Source of the DNA: Reyranella sp.
GTDB lineage: Bacteria > Pseudomonadota > Alphaproteobacteria > Reyranellales > Reyranellaceae
Assembly (NCBI GenBank): GCA_019750135.1
Contig: JAIEOV010000016.1
Span: 62,001 to 126,000 of the forward strand
Direction of reading: 5' to 3'
DNA length: 64,000 bases
The first letter of the stretch is position 1; each line of letters begins with the position of its first letter. Below, piece by piece: positions 1 through 7,820 of the stretch. A program made the translations under genes and the position numbers. Below the pieces are notes generated by a model. The model ran no database searches and had not been told where the DNA came from. It worked only from the letters and a program-made list of their open reading frames with translations.

Positions 1-148
1 CCACGATCAGCAGAGCCAGTGCGACGACGACGCGGCAACGCAGGCCGGTCTCGCCTTCCGGCCACAGATAGCGGCCGACGACGCGCAAAACGGCCCAGCT
101 GCGCCTCAAACCGAGCTTGGGAACGCCATCTTTGGCCGCTAGCGACAT
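1..148 (-). CDS. Atm1-type ABC transporter, N-terminal fragment
   Basis: The gene runs off the left edge, and only the first 49 codons are visible, read leftward from the ATG at 148. The fragment has a short charged leader, then a tryptophan/proline segment (RYLWPEGETGLRCRVVVALA) leading into a hydrophobic stretch. This arrangement, a leader then 'YLWP..' then the first membrane helix, is typical of the N-terminus of Atm1/HMT1-family exporters, half-size ABC proteins that export glutathione-linked sulfur or metal conjugates from the cytoplasm. The family call rests on N-terminal resemblance alone; the ATPase domain lies outside the window. It is divergent from the DUF3108 gene, with about 105 bases between the two starts. 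Confidence 0.6.
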   Translation of the reverse strand, partial: MSLAAKDGVPKLGLRRSWAVLRVVGRYLWPEGETGLRCRVVVALALLIV

Positions 149-253
149 GTGTGCAAAATGCCTTTCAGGCGCCTGAGTTCAGTAGCGTAGGGGGCGACGG
201 CCTTCTATCGTGGACATACGGCCGAAGTAAGCCCCCTGGTGGGAAGGGATTTC

Positions 254-1078
254 ATGAGATTTCGTAAGGCCTTCATGGTTTTGGCCGCATGTCTGGTACC
301 GCCCGCCGCGGCGGCGGCCCAGGATGCGCGCCAGGTCGACATCTCCTACGAGATCACGTTCGGAGGCATTTCCGGGTTCCGCATCGACGTCACCGCCCGC
401 TTCAACGGTTCGAAGTACGACGTCGAGACCACGACCTACAAGGAAGGCATGCTGAAGGCCGTCACCATGAATTATGTCGGCCGCAATCGCGCCTGGGGCG
501 GGTTCACGACACAGGGTGCGCAGCCGGCCGCGGGATCGCTGTCGATCAGCGTCGACGGAAAGCCGCGCACCTGGCTGGCTCAGTACGGCGCCGCAGGCTT
601 CCTGCAGGAGGTCCACACCCCCGTCTGGAAGCCGACGCCGCAGCAGACGATCAGCGACGCCGACCGCAAGGACTCCCTCGATCCCCTGAACGCCGCGCTC
701 AGCGTCGGCTTCGCGGGCGACGCTGCCTGCGACAAGACCGTGCGCAGCAACGACGGCAAGCGCCGCATCGACGTGATGTTTCGCAAGGTCGGCATGGAGC
801 CCGCCGCCGCCACCGGCATCGCCGGCGCGCGCGGCGATGTGCTGGTCTGCGAGATCTACACCAAGCGCGTCTCCGGCGAGTTCGACGAGGCCCCCAAGGA
901 GGCCGAGACCGAGCGCGAGCGGCCGATCAGGATCTGGCTGGCGCGCTTCGACGACACCCAGATCCGCTATCCCGGCAAGCTCGAGGCGCAGACCTTGTTC
1001 GCCACCATCCGCGGCAGGGTCCTGTCGTTCCGCGAGCGGCCGCTGACCCCTGAGGAAGCGGCGAACATCCGGCGTTGA
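254..1078 (+). CDS. DUF3108 domain-containing exported protein
   Basis: A 274-residue protein with an N-terminal signal peptide (MRFRKAFMVLAACLVPP, then an alanine-rich stretch cleaved near AAAAQD). The mature part has the beta-rich 'YEITFGGISGFRIDV' opening and the 'VNGVDV..YLARFDDTQIRYP' type ending of DUF3108 proteins, which are periplasmic and of unknown function; here the end reads IRIWLARFDDTQIRYPGKLE. A GTG 15 bases upstream is in frame, but a GGAAGGGA Shine-Dalgarno at 242-249 is well spaced only for the ATG at 254. It lies 63 bases upstream of the kinase operon and may or may not be co-transcribed with it. Family assignment is from recognition of the pattern and is reasonably sure; function is not known. 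Confidence 0.8.
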   Translation: MRFRKAFMVLAACLVPPAAAAAQDARQVDISYEITFGGISGFRIDVTARFNGSKYDVETTTYKEGMLKAVTMNYVGRNRAWGGFTTQGAQPAAGSLSISVDGKPRTWLAQYGAAGFLQEVHTPVWKPTPQQTISDADRKDSLDPLNAALSVGFAGDAACDKTVRSNDGKRRIDVMFRKVGMEPAAATGIAGARGDVLVCEIYTKRVSGEFDEAPKEAETERERPIRIWLARFDDTQIRYPGKLEAQTLFATIRGRVLSFRERPLTPEEAANIRR

Positions 1079-1141
1079 GAAGGCGACACGCACCGGTTCG
1101 GGATATAGAGTACGGTTGACGAGGCTCGAGGGTTCTCTCGC

Positions 1142-3346
1142 TTGACGACCGGGCTCACAAACTGGCGGAGCGTCGGCGCCAGGCTCCTGCTGGCCTTTCT
1201 CGGCATCAGCGCCTTTTCGGCGCTCGTCGCGGGCGCGGCGATCTATGCATTCTTCGAGGTTGGCCGGTCCCTGGAGCTGATCGATCGGCGCATCGGGCCG
1301 ATCCTCGCCTCGCTCGACGTCTCCCGCTCCGCCGAACGGCTCGCGATCGCATCCTCTGCATTGTCCGCAGTGACGACCGAGCAGGAGCGTATTCGCGTGT
1401 TCTGGACGCTCTCCGATGGATCGAGCCGCCTCAAGCAGCTCCTGGACGAGCTGTCCGACAGCGGCCTGAGCCGGCGGCAGCTCGCGGCCATCGAAGCCAG
1501 TGCGACCCAGCTCACGACCAATTATGTCGCGCTCGACGCCGCCGTCCGTCAAAGGCTGCAGGTGATCGGCACGATCAAGGAGCAGATGCGCAACGCCTTC
1601 GATGCCCGAGAGGAGATCCGCCGGCTGCTCGTGCCGTCCCGACCGACCTACGACAGCGACATCGACCAACCCGCTCTCATGCCGGGCGAAGACCAGGTCC
1701 AGACGCCGAGCGAGACCCAGTCGCCCGAGGCCGAACTGCAGGAGGAACGCGCGGAGCGTCGCGTGCAGCAGCAGGTCTCGGACGTGATAGACGGATTGGC
1801 ACAGGTCGCCGTGGCCGATCAGAAGCAGCAGGTGAGCGCCCTGGCGCTACGGCTGCGCCGCATCGTGCAGGAAATGGAGGCGGCCAGCACACAGGAGTTC
1901 GATCCCAAGGTGCAGGCGCTGCTCCTTCCCGCGGTCAAGGCGCTGAAGGACCTCGTGCAAGGCCCGAACGCGATCCCGCACTTGCGCGAGAAGGAGCTGG
2001 CCCTCATCTCGGACGTCGGCAACCTGCTGGCGGAGAACACCCAGGTATCGAACCAGTTGACCGATGCCGCGGAGCTGCTGGTCGCCATCGCGAAAAGCGA
2101 GGTGAAGGATGCGACCAACTCCGCCGACGACGTGCAGCGCAACAGCACCTTGGCCATCGCGACGCTCGTGGCGCTCAGCCTGGCCGCGTCCGCCCTCATC
2201 GTCTGGCTGTATGTCGGGCGCAACATCGTGGCCCGCCTCAACAGGCTGAGCGCCGCAACGCTCAGCATCGCCGGCGGCAACCATGAAGTCGCCGTGCCGA
2301 CGGTTGGCCGCGACGAAATCGCGGCCATGGGCGAGGCAGTCGAAACCTTCCGGCGCAATACGGTGGAACGCGACCACCTGCTCGCCGAGCGGGCCGAGGC
2401 CGCCGACCGGCTCGAGCATACGGTCGAGGAGCGGACGCTGGAGATGCGCCAGGCGCGCGACGAGGCCATCATGGCCAACCGCAAGACCGAGGTCGCGCTG
2501 ACCGAGCTGAAGGCCGCCCAGGCGAGCCTGATCCAGTCCGAGAAGCTCGCATCGCTCGGCCAGCTGACCGCCGGCATCGCCCACGAGATCAAGAACCCGC
2601 TGAATTTCGTCAACAACTTCGCGTCGCTGTCCAACGAGCTCCTGGCCGAGCTGAAGGAGGTCGCCGAGCCGGCGATCGCGACCCTGGACGCCGACAAGCG
2701 CGAGGAACTCGAAACGACACTCACCATGCTCTCCGGCAACCTCGACAAGATCGGCGAGCACGGCAAGCGCGCCGACAATATCGTGCGCAGCATGCTCGAG
2801 CATTCGCGCGGCGCGACCGGCGAGCGCCGGACGGTCGATCTCAATGCGCTGGCCGAAGAGGCGCTGAACCTGGCCTTCCATGGCGCACGCGCCCAGAACA
2901 AGAACTTCAACATCACGCTCGAACGCGACTACGATCGCGCGCTGGCGCCGATCGAGGTGGTTCCCCAGGACATCACGCGCGTGTTCCTGAACCTTATCGG
3001 CAACGGCTTCCACGCCGCCCACAAGCGCGCCCAGACCGCAGCCGAAGCCGGCTTCCGGCCGACGCTGCGGATCGCGACCAGAGAGGCCGGCGGTGGGGTA
3101 GAGGTCCGGGTGCGAGACAACGGCACGGGCATTGCGCCGGAGATCCGCGACAAGCTGTTCCAGCCGTTCTTCACCACCAAGCCGACGGGCGAAGGCACCG
3201 GGCTCGGTCTTTCGATAAGCTACGACATCGTCACCCAGCAACACGGCGGCGCCATAGACGTCGAGGGCGAGCCGGGAAGCTTCACCGAGTTCATCGTACG
3301 CCTGCCGCGACGACGGCCGGCGCCAACCGCCGAAAGAGCGTCATGA
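1142..3346 (+). CDS. Membrane sensor histidine kinase (HAMP-HisKA-HATPase)
   Basis: A 734-residue kinase with a TTG start. It has a first membrane helix near residues 14-36, a roughly 300-residue helical periplasmic sensor region, a second helix near 335-357, a HAMP linker, a coiled coil, then the kinase core. The phosphoacceptor is His481 in [12 protein letters not shown]. The ATP site shows the N-box around Asn621 ([12 protein letters not shown]), [10 protein letters not shown], and the lid [15 protein letters not shown]. This core resembles Rhizobiales kinases paired with receiver-cyclase proteins. Its stop overlaps the next start by four bases (ATGA), so the kinase and two receivers are translationally coupled and probably form one phosphorelay. 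The sensor domain has no recognisable ligand fold and is acidic and glutamine-rich around residues 175-215. Confidence 0.9.
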   Translation: MTTGLTNWRSVGARLLLAFLGISAFSALVAGAAIYAFFEVGRSLELIDRRIGPILASLDVSRSAERLAIASSALSAVTTEQERIRVFWTLSDGSSRLKQLLDELSDSGLSRRQLAAIEASATQLTTNYVALDAAVRQRLQVIGTIKEQMRNAFDAREEIRRLLVPSRPTYDSDIDQPALMPGEDQVQTPSETQSPEAELQEERAERRVQQQVSDVIDGLAQVAVADQKQQVSALALRLRRIVQEMEAASTQEFDPKVQALLLPAVKALKDLVQGPNAIPHLREKELALISDVGNLLAENTQVSNQLTDAAELLVAIAKSEVKDATNSADDVQRNSTLAIATLVALSLAASALIVWLYVGRNIVARLNRLSAATLSIAGGNHEVAVPTVGRDEIAAMGEAVETFRRNTVERDHLLAERAEAADRLEHTVEERTLEMRQARDEAIMANRKTEVALTELKAAQASLIQSEKLASLGQLTAGIAHEIKNPLNFVNNFASLSNELLAELKEVAEPAIATLDADKREELETTLTMLSGNLDKIGEHGKRADNIVRSMLEHSRGATGERRTVDLNALAEEALNLAFHGARAQNKNFNITLERDYDRALAPIEVVPQDITRVFLNLIGNGFHAAHKRAQTAAEAGFRPTLRIATREAGGGVEVRVRDNGTGIAPEIRDKLFQPFFTTKPTGEGTGLGLSISYDIVTQQHGGAIDVEGEPGSFTEFIVRLPRRRPAPTAERAS

Positions 3347-3732
3347 GTGCCAGTATCCTGATTGTCGACGACGAGCCCGACGTCGCCGAGCTGTTCCGCC
3401 AGTTCTTCCGCCGCGAGCTGCGGCATGGCAGCTACGTCATGCATTTCGCGCAATCGGGCGAGGCGGCGCTCGACATACTGCAGCAGGACGTGCAGCCGGA
3501 GCTGCTGGTGATCCTGAGCGACATCAACATGCCCGGCATGGACGGGCTGAGCCTGCTGCGCGAGGTCAAGCAACGGCGCGCCGAGTTGCCGGTCATCATG
3601 GTGACGGCCTATGGCGACGACGAGCGACGGCGCAAGGCGGACGAGTACGGCGCCACCGCCTTCGTCACCAAGCCGGTCGACTTCGACTTGCTGAAGCAGC
3701 AGCTGCGGCAGCTGCTGGCGCAGCCGGAGTGA
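3343..3732 (+). CDS. Single-domain response regulator
   Basis: A 129-residue stand-alone receiver. The acidic pocket is in IVDDEPD near the N-terminus, the predicted phosphoacceptor is Asp60 in ILSDINMPGMDG, the switch Thr is in MVTAYGD, and the conserved Lys is in FVTKPVD. There is no output domain, so it acts by protein contact or as a phosphate shuttle. It overlaps the kinase by four bases upstream and the receiver-cyclase by four bases downstream (GTGA). This order suggests the kinase phosphorylates both receivers, with this one as phosphate sink or intermediate. The partner assignment is inferred from operon structure. Confidence 0.9.
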   Translation: MSASILIVDDEPDVAELFRQFFRRELRHGSYVMHFAQSGEAALDILQQDVQPELLVILSDINMPGMDGLSLLREVKQRRAELPVIMVTAYGDDERRRKADEYGATAFVTKPVDFDLLKQQLRQLLAQPE

Positions 3733-4841
3733 GCGGCCCGATGAGCGAACCCGCCAAGATCCTGGCCGTCGACGACGAACCCGACTTCGAGCTGCTGCTG
3801 AAGCAGCGCTTTCGCCAGCGCATCCGGCAGGGCGACCTGGCCTTTCGCTTCGCCCGGCATGGCGAGGAGGCGCTGGCCGTGCTGGCCCAGGAGCCCGATA
3901 TCGGCCTGCTGCTGCTCGACATCAACATGCCGGTGATGGACGGCCTTACCCTGCTGAAGGAGCTGCGCGAGCGCCAGTTGCCGCCGCGCGCGGTGATCGT
4001 GTCGGCTTATGGCGACATGACGAACATCCGCACCGCGATGAACCGCGGCGCCTTCGACTTCGTCACCAAGCCGGTCGATCTCAACGATCTCGAGGTGACG
4101 ATCGACAAGACTATCGAGGCGATCGCCCAGGTGCGCCAGCTCGATCGCCAGCGCGCCGAAGCCGAGCGGGCGCGCACCAACCTCGCCCGCTACTTCTCGC
4201 CCAACATCGTCGACCTGCTGGCCGAGCAGGACGAGCCGCTGGGTCCGGTGCGGCGGCAGATGGTGGCCGTGCTGTTCATCGACATCGTGGGCTTCACCCG
4301 CATGGCCGAAACCATGACGCCCGAGGCCGTGGTGGCCTTGCTGCGCGAATTCCACGAGCGCATGGCCGGCCGAATCTTCACCTGCGGCGGCACCATCGAG
4401 AAATATATCGGCGACGAGATCTTCGCCGTCTTCGGCCTGCCGGATGCCAGCCCGCACGACGCCCACGTTGCGCTGCGCTGCGCCGCTTCGATGCTGGAGG
4501 AGCTCGAGGCCTGGAACAAGGTGCGGGCTGAGAGCGGCGAAAATCCGCTCGCCGTCGGCATCGGCGTCAATTATGGCCCGGCCGTGCTGGGCGACGTCGG
4601 CACCGAGCACAGCCTTTCGTTCACGGTGATCGGTGACACGATCAATGTCGCCAGCCGCCTGCAGAGCCTGACGCGAGAGCTCGGGACCCCATTGGTCGTG
4701 GCCGACTCCGTCGTCCAGCAGATTACCGGCGGCCAAAATGACGGTTCGGTCCGCCTGCCGATCGAGCTGCAGGATCGCGGCGAGCGCGAGCTGCGCGGCC
4801 GCAGCGGCGCCATCCGGATCTGGACGGGGCGTGGCGCCTGA
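3729..4841 (+). CDS. Receiver-class III adenylate/guanylate cyclase fusion
   Basis: A 370-residue protein. Residues 8-130 form a receiver domain (AVDDEPD, phosphoacceptor Asp64 in LLLDINMPVMDG, Lys in FVTKPVD). A short coiled coil follows, then a class III nucleotide cyclase domain from about residue 170. Metal-binding aspartates are visible in VLFIDIVGFTRMAE and IEKYIGDEIFAVFG, and the domain ends with IGDTINVASRLQSL, where the transition-state Asn and Arg are expected. It should make cAMP (or cGMP) in the cytoplasm in response to phosphorylation by the upstream kinase. A second in-frame start, ATG at 3741, is possible. It is the last gene of the operon. Confidence 0.9.
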   Translation: MSGPMSEPAKILAVDDEPDFELLLKQRFRQRIRQGDLAFRFARHGEEALAVLAQEPDIGLLLLDINMPVMDGLTLLKELRERQLPPRAVIVSAYGDMTNIRTAMNRGAFDFVTKPVDLNDLEVTIDKTIEAIAQVRQLDRQRAEAERARTNLARYFSPNIVDLLAEQDEPLGPVRRQMVAVLFIDIVGFTRMAETMTPEAVVALLREFHERMAGRIFTCGGTIEKYIGDEIFAVFGLPDASPHDAHVALRCAASMLEELEAWNKVRAESGENPLAVGIGVNYGPAVLGDVGTEHSLSFTVIGDTINVASRLQSLTRELGTPLVVADSVVQQITGGQNDGSVRLPIELQDRGERELRGRSGAIRIWTGRGA

Positions 4842-4862
4842 ACCGCCTCACCCGGCTACGGC

Positions 4863-5070
4863 TCAATCCGGCATCAGCAGCAGCTCCGCGGTGACGAGGA
4901 CCGGGTTCTCGCCTTTCATGGGGGGCAGGCGGTAGAAATTCTTCCGCCCGGGCGAACCCGACAGCCTCAATTCCTGCTTGATGTACTCGTCACAGACCGG
5001 CTGCCCGCGATGCTGTTTGAGCGGCCGGCGACAGCGGCGCGGACAGAAGGGCGAGCAGGAGCCGCTTCAA
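4863..5070 (-). pseudogene. Possible remnant of a small exported protein
   Basis: Downstream of the dioxygenase, a TTG overlaps its stop and opens a signal-peptide-like frame (LKRLLLALLSAPLSPAAQ) that ends after 26 codons. The neighbouring frame continues with a protein-like sequence (PVCDEYIKQELRLSG ... NPVLVTAELLLMPD) to a TGA at 4863-4865. The two halves look like one short periplasmic protein broken by a frameshift. No family was recognised and there is no direct proof of homology. It could equally be noise in GC-rich DNA. Confidence 0.3.
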
Positions 5071-5954
5071 GGACTTGCCGGCCGTGAGGCCGTTCCGGTC
5101 ATCAGCGCTGCCTGGTCCTCCGGCGCATAGAAGAAGTCGCCGGGGCGGAAATCATGGCCATGGCCGAGGTCGCCCAGCAGGCGGCGCTGTCGCGGCGTGC
5201 AACGCTCGAACAGGACGGCGTAGGGCGTGCCGTAGTCGTAGGGCCGCATGAACATCTGGCAGTAGTTGTAGAGGATGGTCTTGCGCGCCTTGCCCGAGCG
5301 GTTGGGCGACGGCCCGTGCCAGATCGCGTGTGGAAAGACGTAGGCGTCGCCGGCCTTGCCGAGCAGCGGCACCGCGCCCGGCATGTGCGGGTTGGGGATG
5401 CGCTCGGCGCGCTCGGGGAACGGCCGCAGGTGGCTGCCGGGAAAGATCGTGAAGTTGCCGCTGTCGGGCTCGGTGACGTCGGTCAGCAGGTACATGACCT
5501 TGACCGCCAGCGGCCGGCTGGTCTCGGTGACGCGGATGGCGCGCTGGGCCTCGCCGCCATCGGTGTGGGTGTAGCCCGGGAACGTCTCGGTCGAGGCGCG
5601 CACGATCGCCTGGCTCATCGAGAACTGGATGTAGGGGCCCATCAGGTCGAGGATCAGGTCGAACACGCGCGGCCGGTCGATCAGGTCGATGAAGGCCTGG
5701 TGATAGGTCAGCAAGTCCCGGCGATCCATGAAGGCTTCCGGGTTCGGATCGGCATGGTCGACCCAGGCATAGTGACCGCGCGGCAGCTTGCCCGGCGCCG
5801 GCTCGTATCCCGGCTGCGTTCGCACACGGTCGATCTGCTGTGAGAAGAAATCCACCTCCGCCGGGCTGAGCGCGCCCTCGAGCTGCAGATAGCCGTCGAC
5901 GGCCCACTGCTCGCGTTGCTCTTCGGTCAACGCCCGTGTCGTGTTGGCCAGCAT
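5067..5954 (-). CDS. Phytanoyl-CoA dioxygenase (PhyH) family protein
   Basis: A 295-residue Fe(II)/2-oxoglutarate-dependent oxygenase of the PhyH family. The ATG at 5954 is chosen over a 45-codon upstream extension because a strong AGGAGGAC sits just before it. The N-terminal 'LTEEQREQWAVDGYLQLEG' is the usual PhyH opening. The metal triad is visible as HTD in GYTHTDGGEAQ and the distal His in AIWHGPSPNRSGKARKT, with the following Arg as likely 2-oxoglutarate ligand. Such enzymes hydroxylate small organic or acyl substrates; the substrate here cannot be read from sequence. It is divergent from the selenoprotein candidate, with 128 bases between starts, so the two may share a control region. 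Confidence 0.88.
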   Translation of the reverse strand: MLANTTRALTEEQREQWAVDGYLQLEGALSPAEVDFFSQQIDRVRTQPGYEPAPGKLPRGHYAWVDHADPNPEAFMDRRDLLTYHQAFIDLIDRPRVFDLILDLMGPYIQFSMSQAIVRASTETFPGYTHTDGGEAQRAIRVTETSRPLAVKVMYLLTDVTEPDSGNFTIFPGSHLRPFPERAERIPNPHMPGAVPLLGKAGDAYVFPHAIWHGPSPNRSGKARKTILYNYCQMFMRPYDYGTPYAVLFERCTPRQRRLLGDLGHGHDFRPGDFFYAPEDQAALMTGTASRPASP

Positions 5955-6082
5955 TCTGTCCTCCTGTGCCTTATCTGCATTTAACTGCCGCCGGTCGCCC
6001 AGCGTCCAGCGCGCGGACCCGCCCTGCGGCCATGGACGGGCAATGCTACGCTGGGCGAAATCCACGCGATCGAGGAAGGCAC

Positions 6083-6694
6083 ATGGCACGCATCCCCCTC
6101 CTGCATGAGACCGATCCGGCGACTTCGGACGATAGCAAGGCGTTCCTGGCGCAGGCGGCCAAGGCCCGCGGCAGGATGCTCAATCTCTATCGCGCGCTGG
6201 CCAACCGACCCGAGGCTGGTCGTGCGCTCTCCGAGCTGATCCGCACGGTCTATCGCTCGGGCTCGACCCTGCCGCAGAAGGAGGCGGAGCTCGCCTACCT
6301 GACCGCCACCGTGGTCAACGATTGCTACTATTGAATTCCCACGCACACAGTGCTCGGTCGGAGCATCGGACTTTCTGAGGAGCAGATGGGGCACCTGGCG
6401 GACGATCCGCTGCCGGACGGCCTCTATTCGCCGTCACAGGCCGCGATCGTCACCTATGCCCGGAAGTCGACGCGGCTCGAGCCGATCGACGACGAGACCT
6501 ACGGCGCGCTGGCCCGCCACTTCACGCCGCAGCAGACCATCGACATCTGCCTGACGGTCGGTCTGAGTAACATGATCAACCGCTTTCACGCCACCTTCCG
6601 GACGGACCTCGACGCGGTGACGACGGCCGAAGCCGAACAGGGCGACGTGATCGCCGGCAGTTGTCCCATTCCTCGACCGAAGCCACCGCGCTGA
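6083..6694 (+). CDS. AhpD/CMD-family selenoprotein (CxxU), TGA read as Sec
   Basis: The reading frame is open from ATG 6083 to the stop at 6694 (203 residues) except for one TGA at 6332-6334. Both sides of the TGA match one carboxymuconolactone decarboxylase/AhpD-like peroxidase-related protein. The upstream half ends ATVVNDCYY and the downstream half starts IPTHTVLGRSIGLSEEQ. The family active site is C-x-x-C-x-x-x-H; here it reads Cys81-Tyr-Tyr-TGA84-Ile-Pro-Thr-His88, so the stop is exactly at the second redox cysteine. A SECIS-like hairpin follows at 6350-6366. AhpD-like Sec proteins are known from computational surveys of bacterial selenoproteins. The protein should be a cytoplasmic thiol/selenol peroxidase or disulfide reductase. 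The alternative is a pseudogene from a TGC/TGT to TGA change. Selenocysteine machinery genes are not in the window, so use of Sec is unproven. Confidence 0.8.
6350..6366 (+). promoter_or_regulatory. Putative bacterial SECIS hairpin
   Basis: Right after the TGA, GTGCTC (6350-6355) pairs with GAGCAT (6361-6366): five Watson-Crick pairs and one G-U, closing a GGTCG loop. The loop begins 21 bases after the TGA. Bacterial SECIS elements sit inside the coding region just downstream of the UGA, with a short upper stem and a G at the start of a small loop; E. coli fdhF uses a GGUC loop about 18 bases after its UGA. Spacing, stem length and loop all agree. The lower stem is weak (a mismatch, then one C-G pair). 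Confidence 0.7.
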
Positions 6695-6715
6695 CTTGGC
6701 CGAGCCCGCTCGCGA

Positions 6716-7639
6716 TTACGCGAGCGCCGGTAATCCGAGCGCGATCACTTCGTCGGCGAGGGTGTTGTCGACGGCCGTCTCGAACGTGGCGCCGGAGGAC
6801 ACGAAGCCGCCGGACACGAGACCGTCGCGCAGCCGGTCGTAGCCGGCGCGTGGCAGGATCGGCGTCGTGCCCCAGATGCCGAGCGCCTTGTAGCGCGTGC
6901 AGGCGGCGGCGAGGATCGCGGGCGGAAGGTCGGTGAAGTAGCCGGCGATCGTGTCGGCAATCTCGGCGCCGCCTGCCTTCGCCACCCACTTCTCGGTTCG
7001 GTCGATGGCGCGCACGAGGCGCAGAAGCTCATCGCGCCGCGATGCCAGCGTGCCGCGCCGTGCGTAGAAGCAGGTATAGGAGGTCGGGCCGCGCCGCGCT
7101 GCCTCGTACCAGACATGCGCGGCGCCCTCGGCCAGCAGCAGGCTGGGGAACGGCTCGAACACCTGAATGACGTCGACGGTCCCCGCCTTCAACGCCGTCG
7201 CGTTCTCGGCCATCGTCCGGCCGGTCACGCGCCTGATGCCAGCAGGATCGATGCCGGCCAGACGCAGGTCATGCTGCAGGCAGAGCCAGGGCGTCGGCAC
7301 CTCGCTCACTGTGGCGAGCGTCACCGACTTCAGGTCCGCCAGAGTGAAATCGGGCCTGGGCGTGCGGCCCATCAGCAGGAAGGGATCGCGCGTCACCACC
7401 TCTCCGAAACAGACGAGGTCGCAGCCGCTCTGCTTGTGATAGGTCTCCATCACCCGCATCGGCCCGCCCCAGCTCACGTCGACCGTCCCGTCCATGACAC
7501 GCAGCGCCGTCTCGTTGGGATGCGGCGAGCTGGTGAAGCGGATCGCCACGCCCTCGGCCGAGAAGGCGTCGCGCGCCAGCGCGACATAGAACGGCGCGTA
7601 GAACAGGCCGCGCAGCGCTTCCTGCAGGATGATGGGCAT
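6716..7639 (-). CDS. NMT1/THI5-like substrate-binding protein, no signal peptide
   Basis: A 307-residue protein of the ThiY/SsuA/NMT1 periplasmic-binding fold. It opens with LQEALRGLFYAPFYVALARDAF and continues GVAIRFTSSPHPNETALRVMDGTVDVSWGG, the usual first lobe that contacts the ligand. The second lobe has VEPF-like and TYTCFYARR segments. No signal peptide is visible from the ATG at 7639, which has a GAGGACCAGGTC-type Shine-Dalgarno, so either export uses an unrecognised route or the protein acts in the cytoplasm. No ABC permease or ATPase is next to it. The divergent MFS gene at 7821 is the nearest transporter. The ligand (sulfonate, pyrimidine or aromatic acid type) cannot be assigned. 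Confidence 0.8.
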   Translation of the reverse strand: MPIILQEALRGLFYAPFYVALARDAFSAEGVAIRFTSSPHPNETALRVMDGTVDVSWGGPMRVMETYHKQSGCDLVCFGEVVTRDPFLLMGRTPRPDFTLADLKSVTLATVSEVPTPWLCLQHDLRLAGIDPAGIRRVTGRTMAENATALKAGTVDVIQVFEPFPSLLLAEGAAHVWYEAARRGPTSYTCFYARRGTLASRRDELLRLVRAIDRTEKWVAKAGGAEIADTIAGYFTDLPPAILAAACTRYKALGIWGTTPILPRAGYDRLRDGLVSGGFVSSGATFETAVDNTLADEVIALGLPALA

Positions 7640-7820
7640 GACCTGGTCCTCGTCACGATCGAAGGCTCGATTGTGTGGCTACATGACGCCGACGTCACGC
7701 AACGCTTGGCGAAACTGCAGACCTTGCGAAGGACAGCCCGCGCGCGACGTCTTCGTGCGCTCAGGAGTAGACTTCCTTCAAGCCGGCAAAAGCCAGCACT
7801 TCCTGGGAAGGAAACTCGAG

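Noticed and set aside
179..1669. 496-codon minus-strand frame
   Set aside because: It covers the DUF3108 gene and the kinase start in antisense and has no recognisable domain.
5936..6082. Upstream extension of the selenoprotein frame
   Set aside because: It overlaps the divergent PhyH promoter and start, and the family sequence begins at the ATG 6083 preceded by GAGGAAGG.
6350..6694. Separate gene starting at GTG 6350
   Set aside because: The frame is continuous with the upstream half except for the TGA, and the family domain spans both halves.
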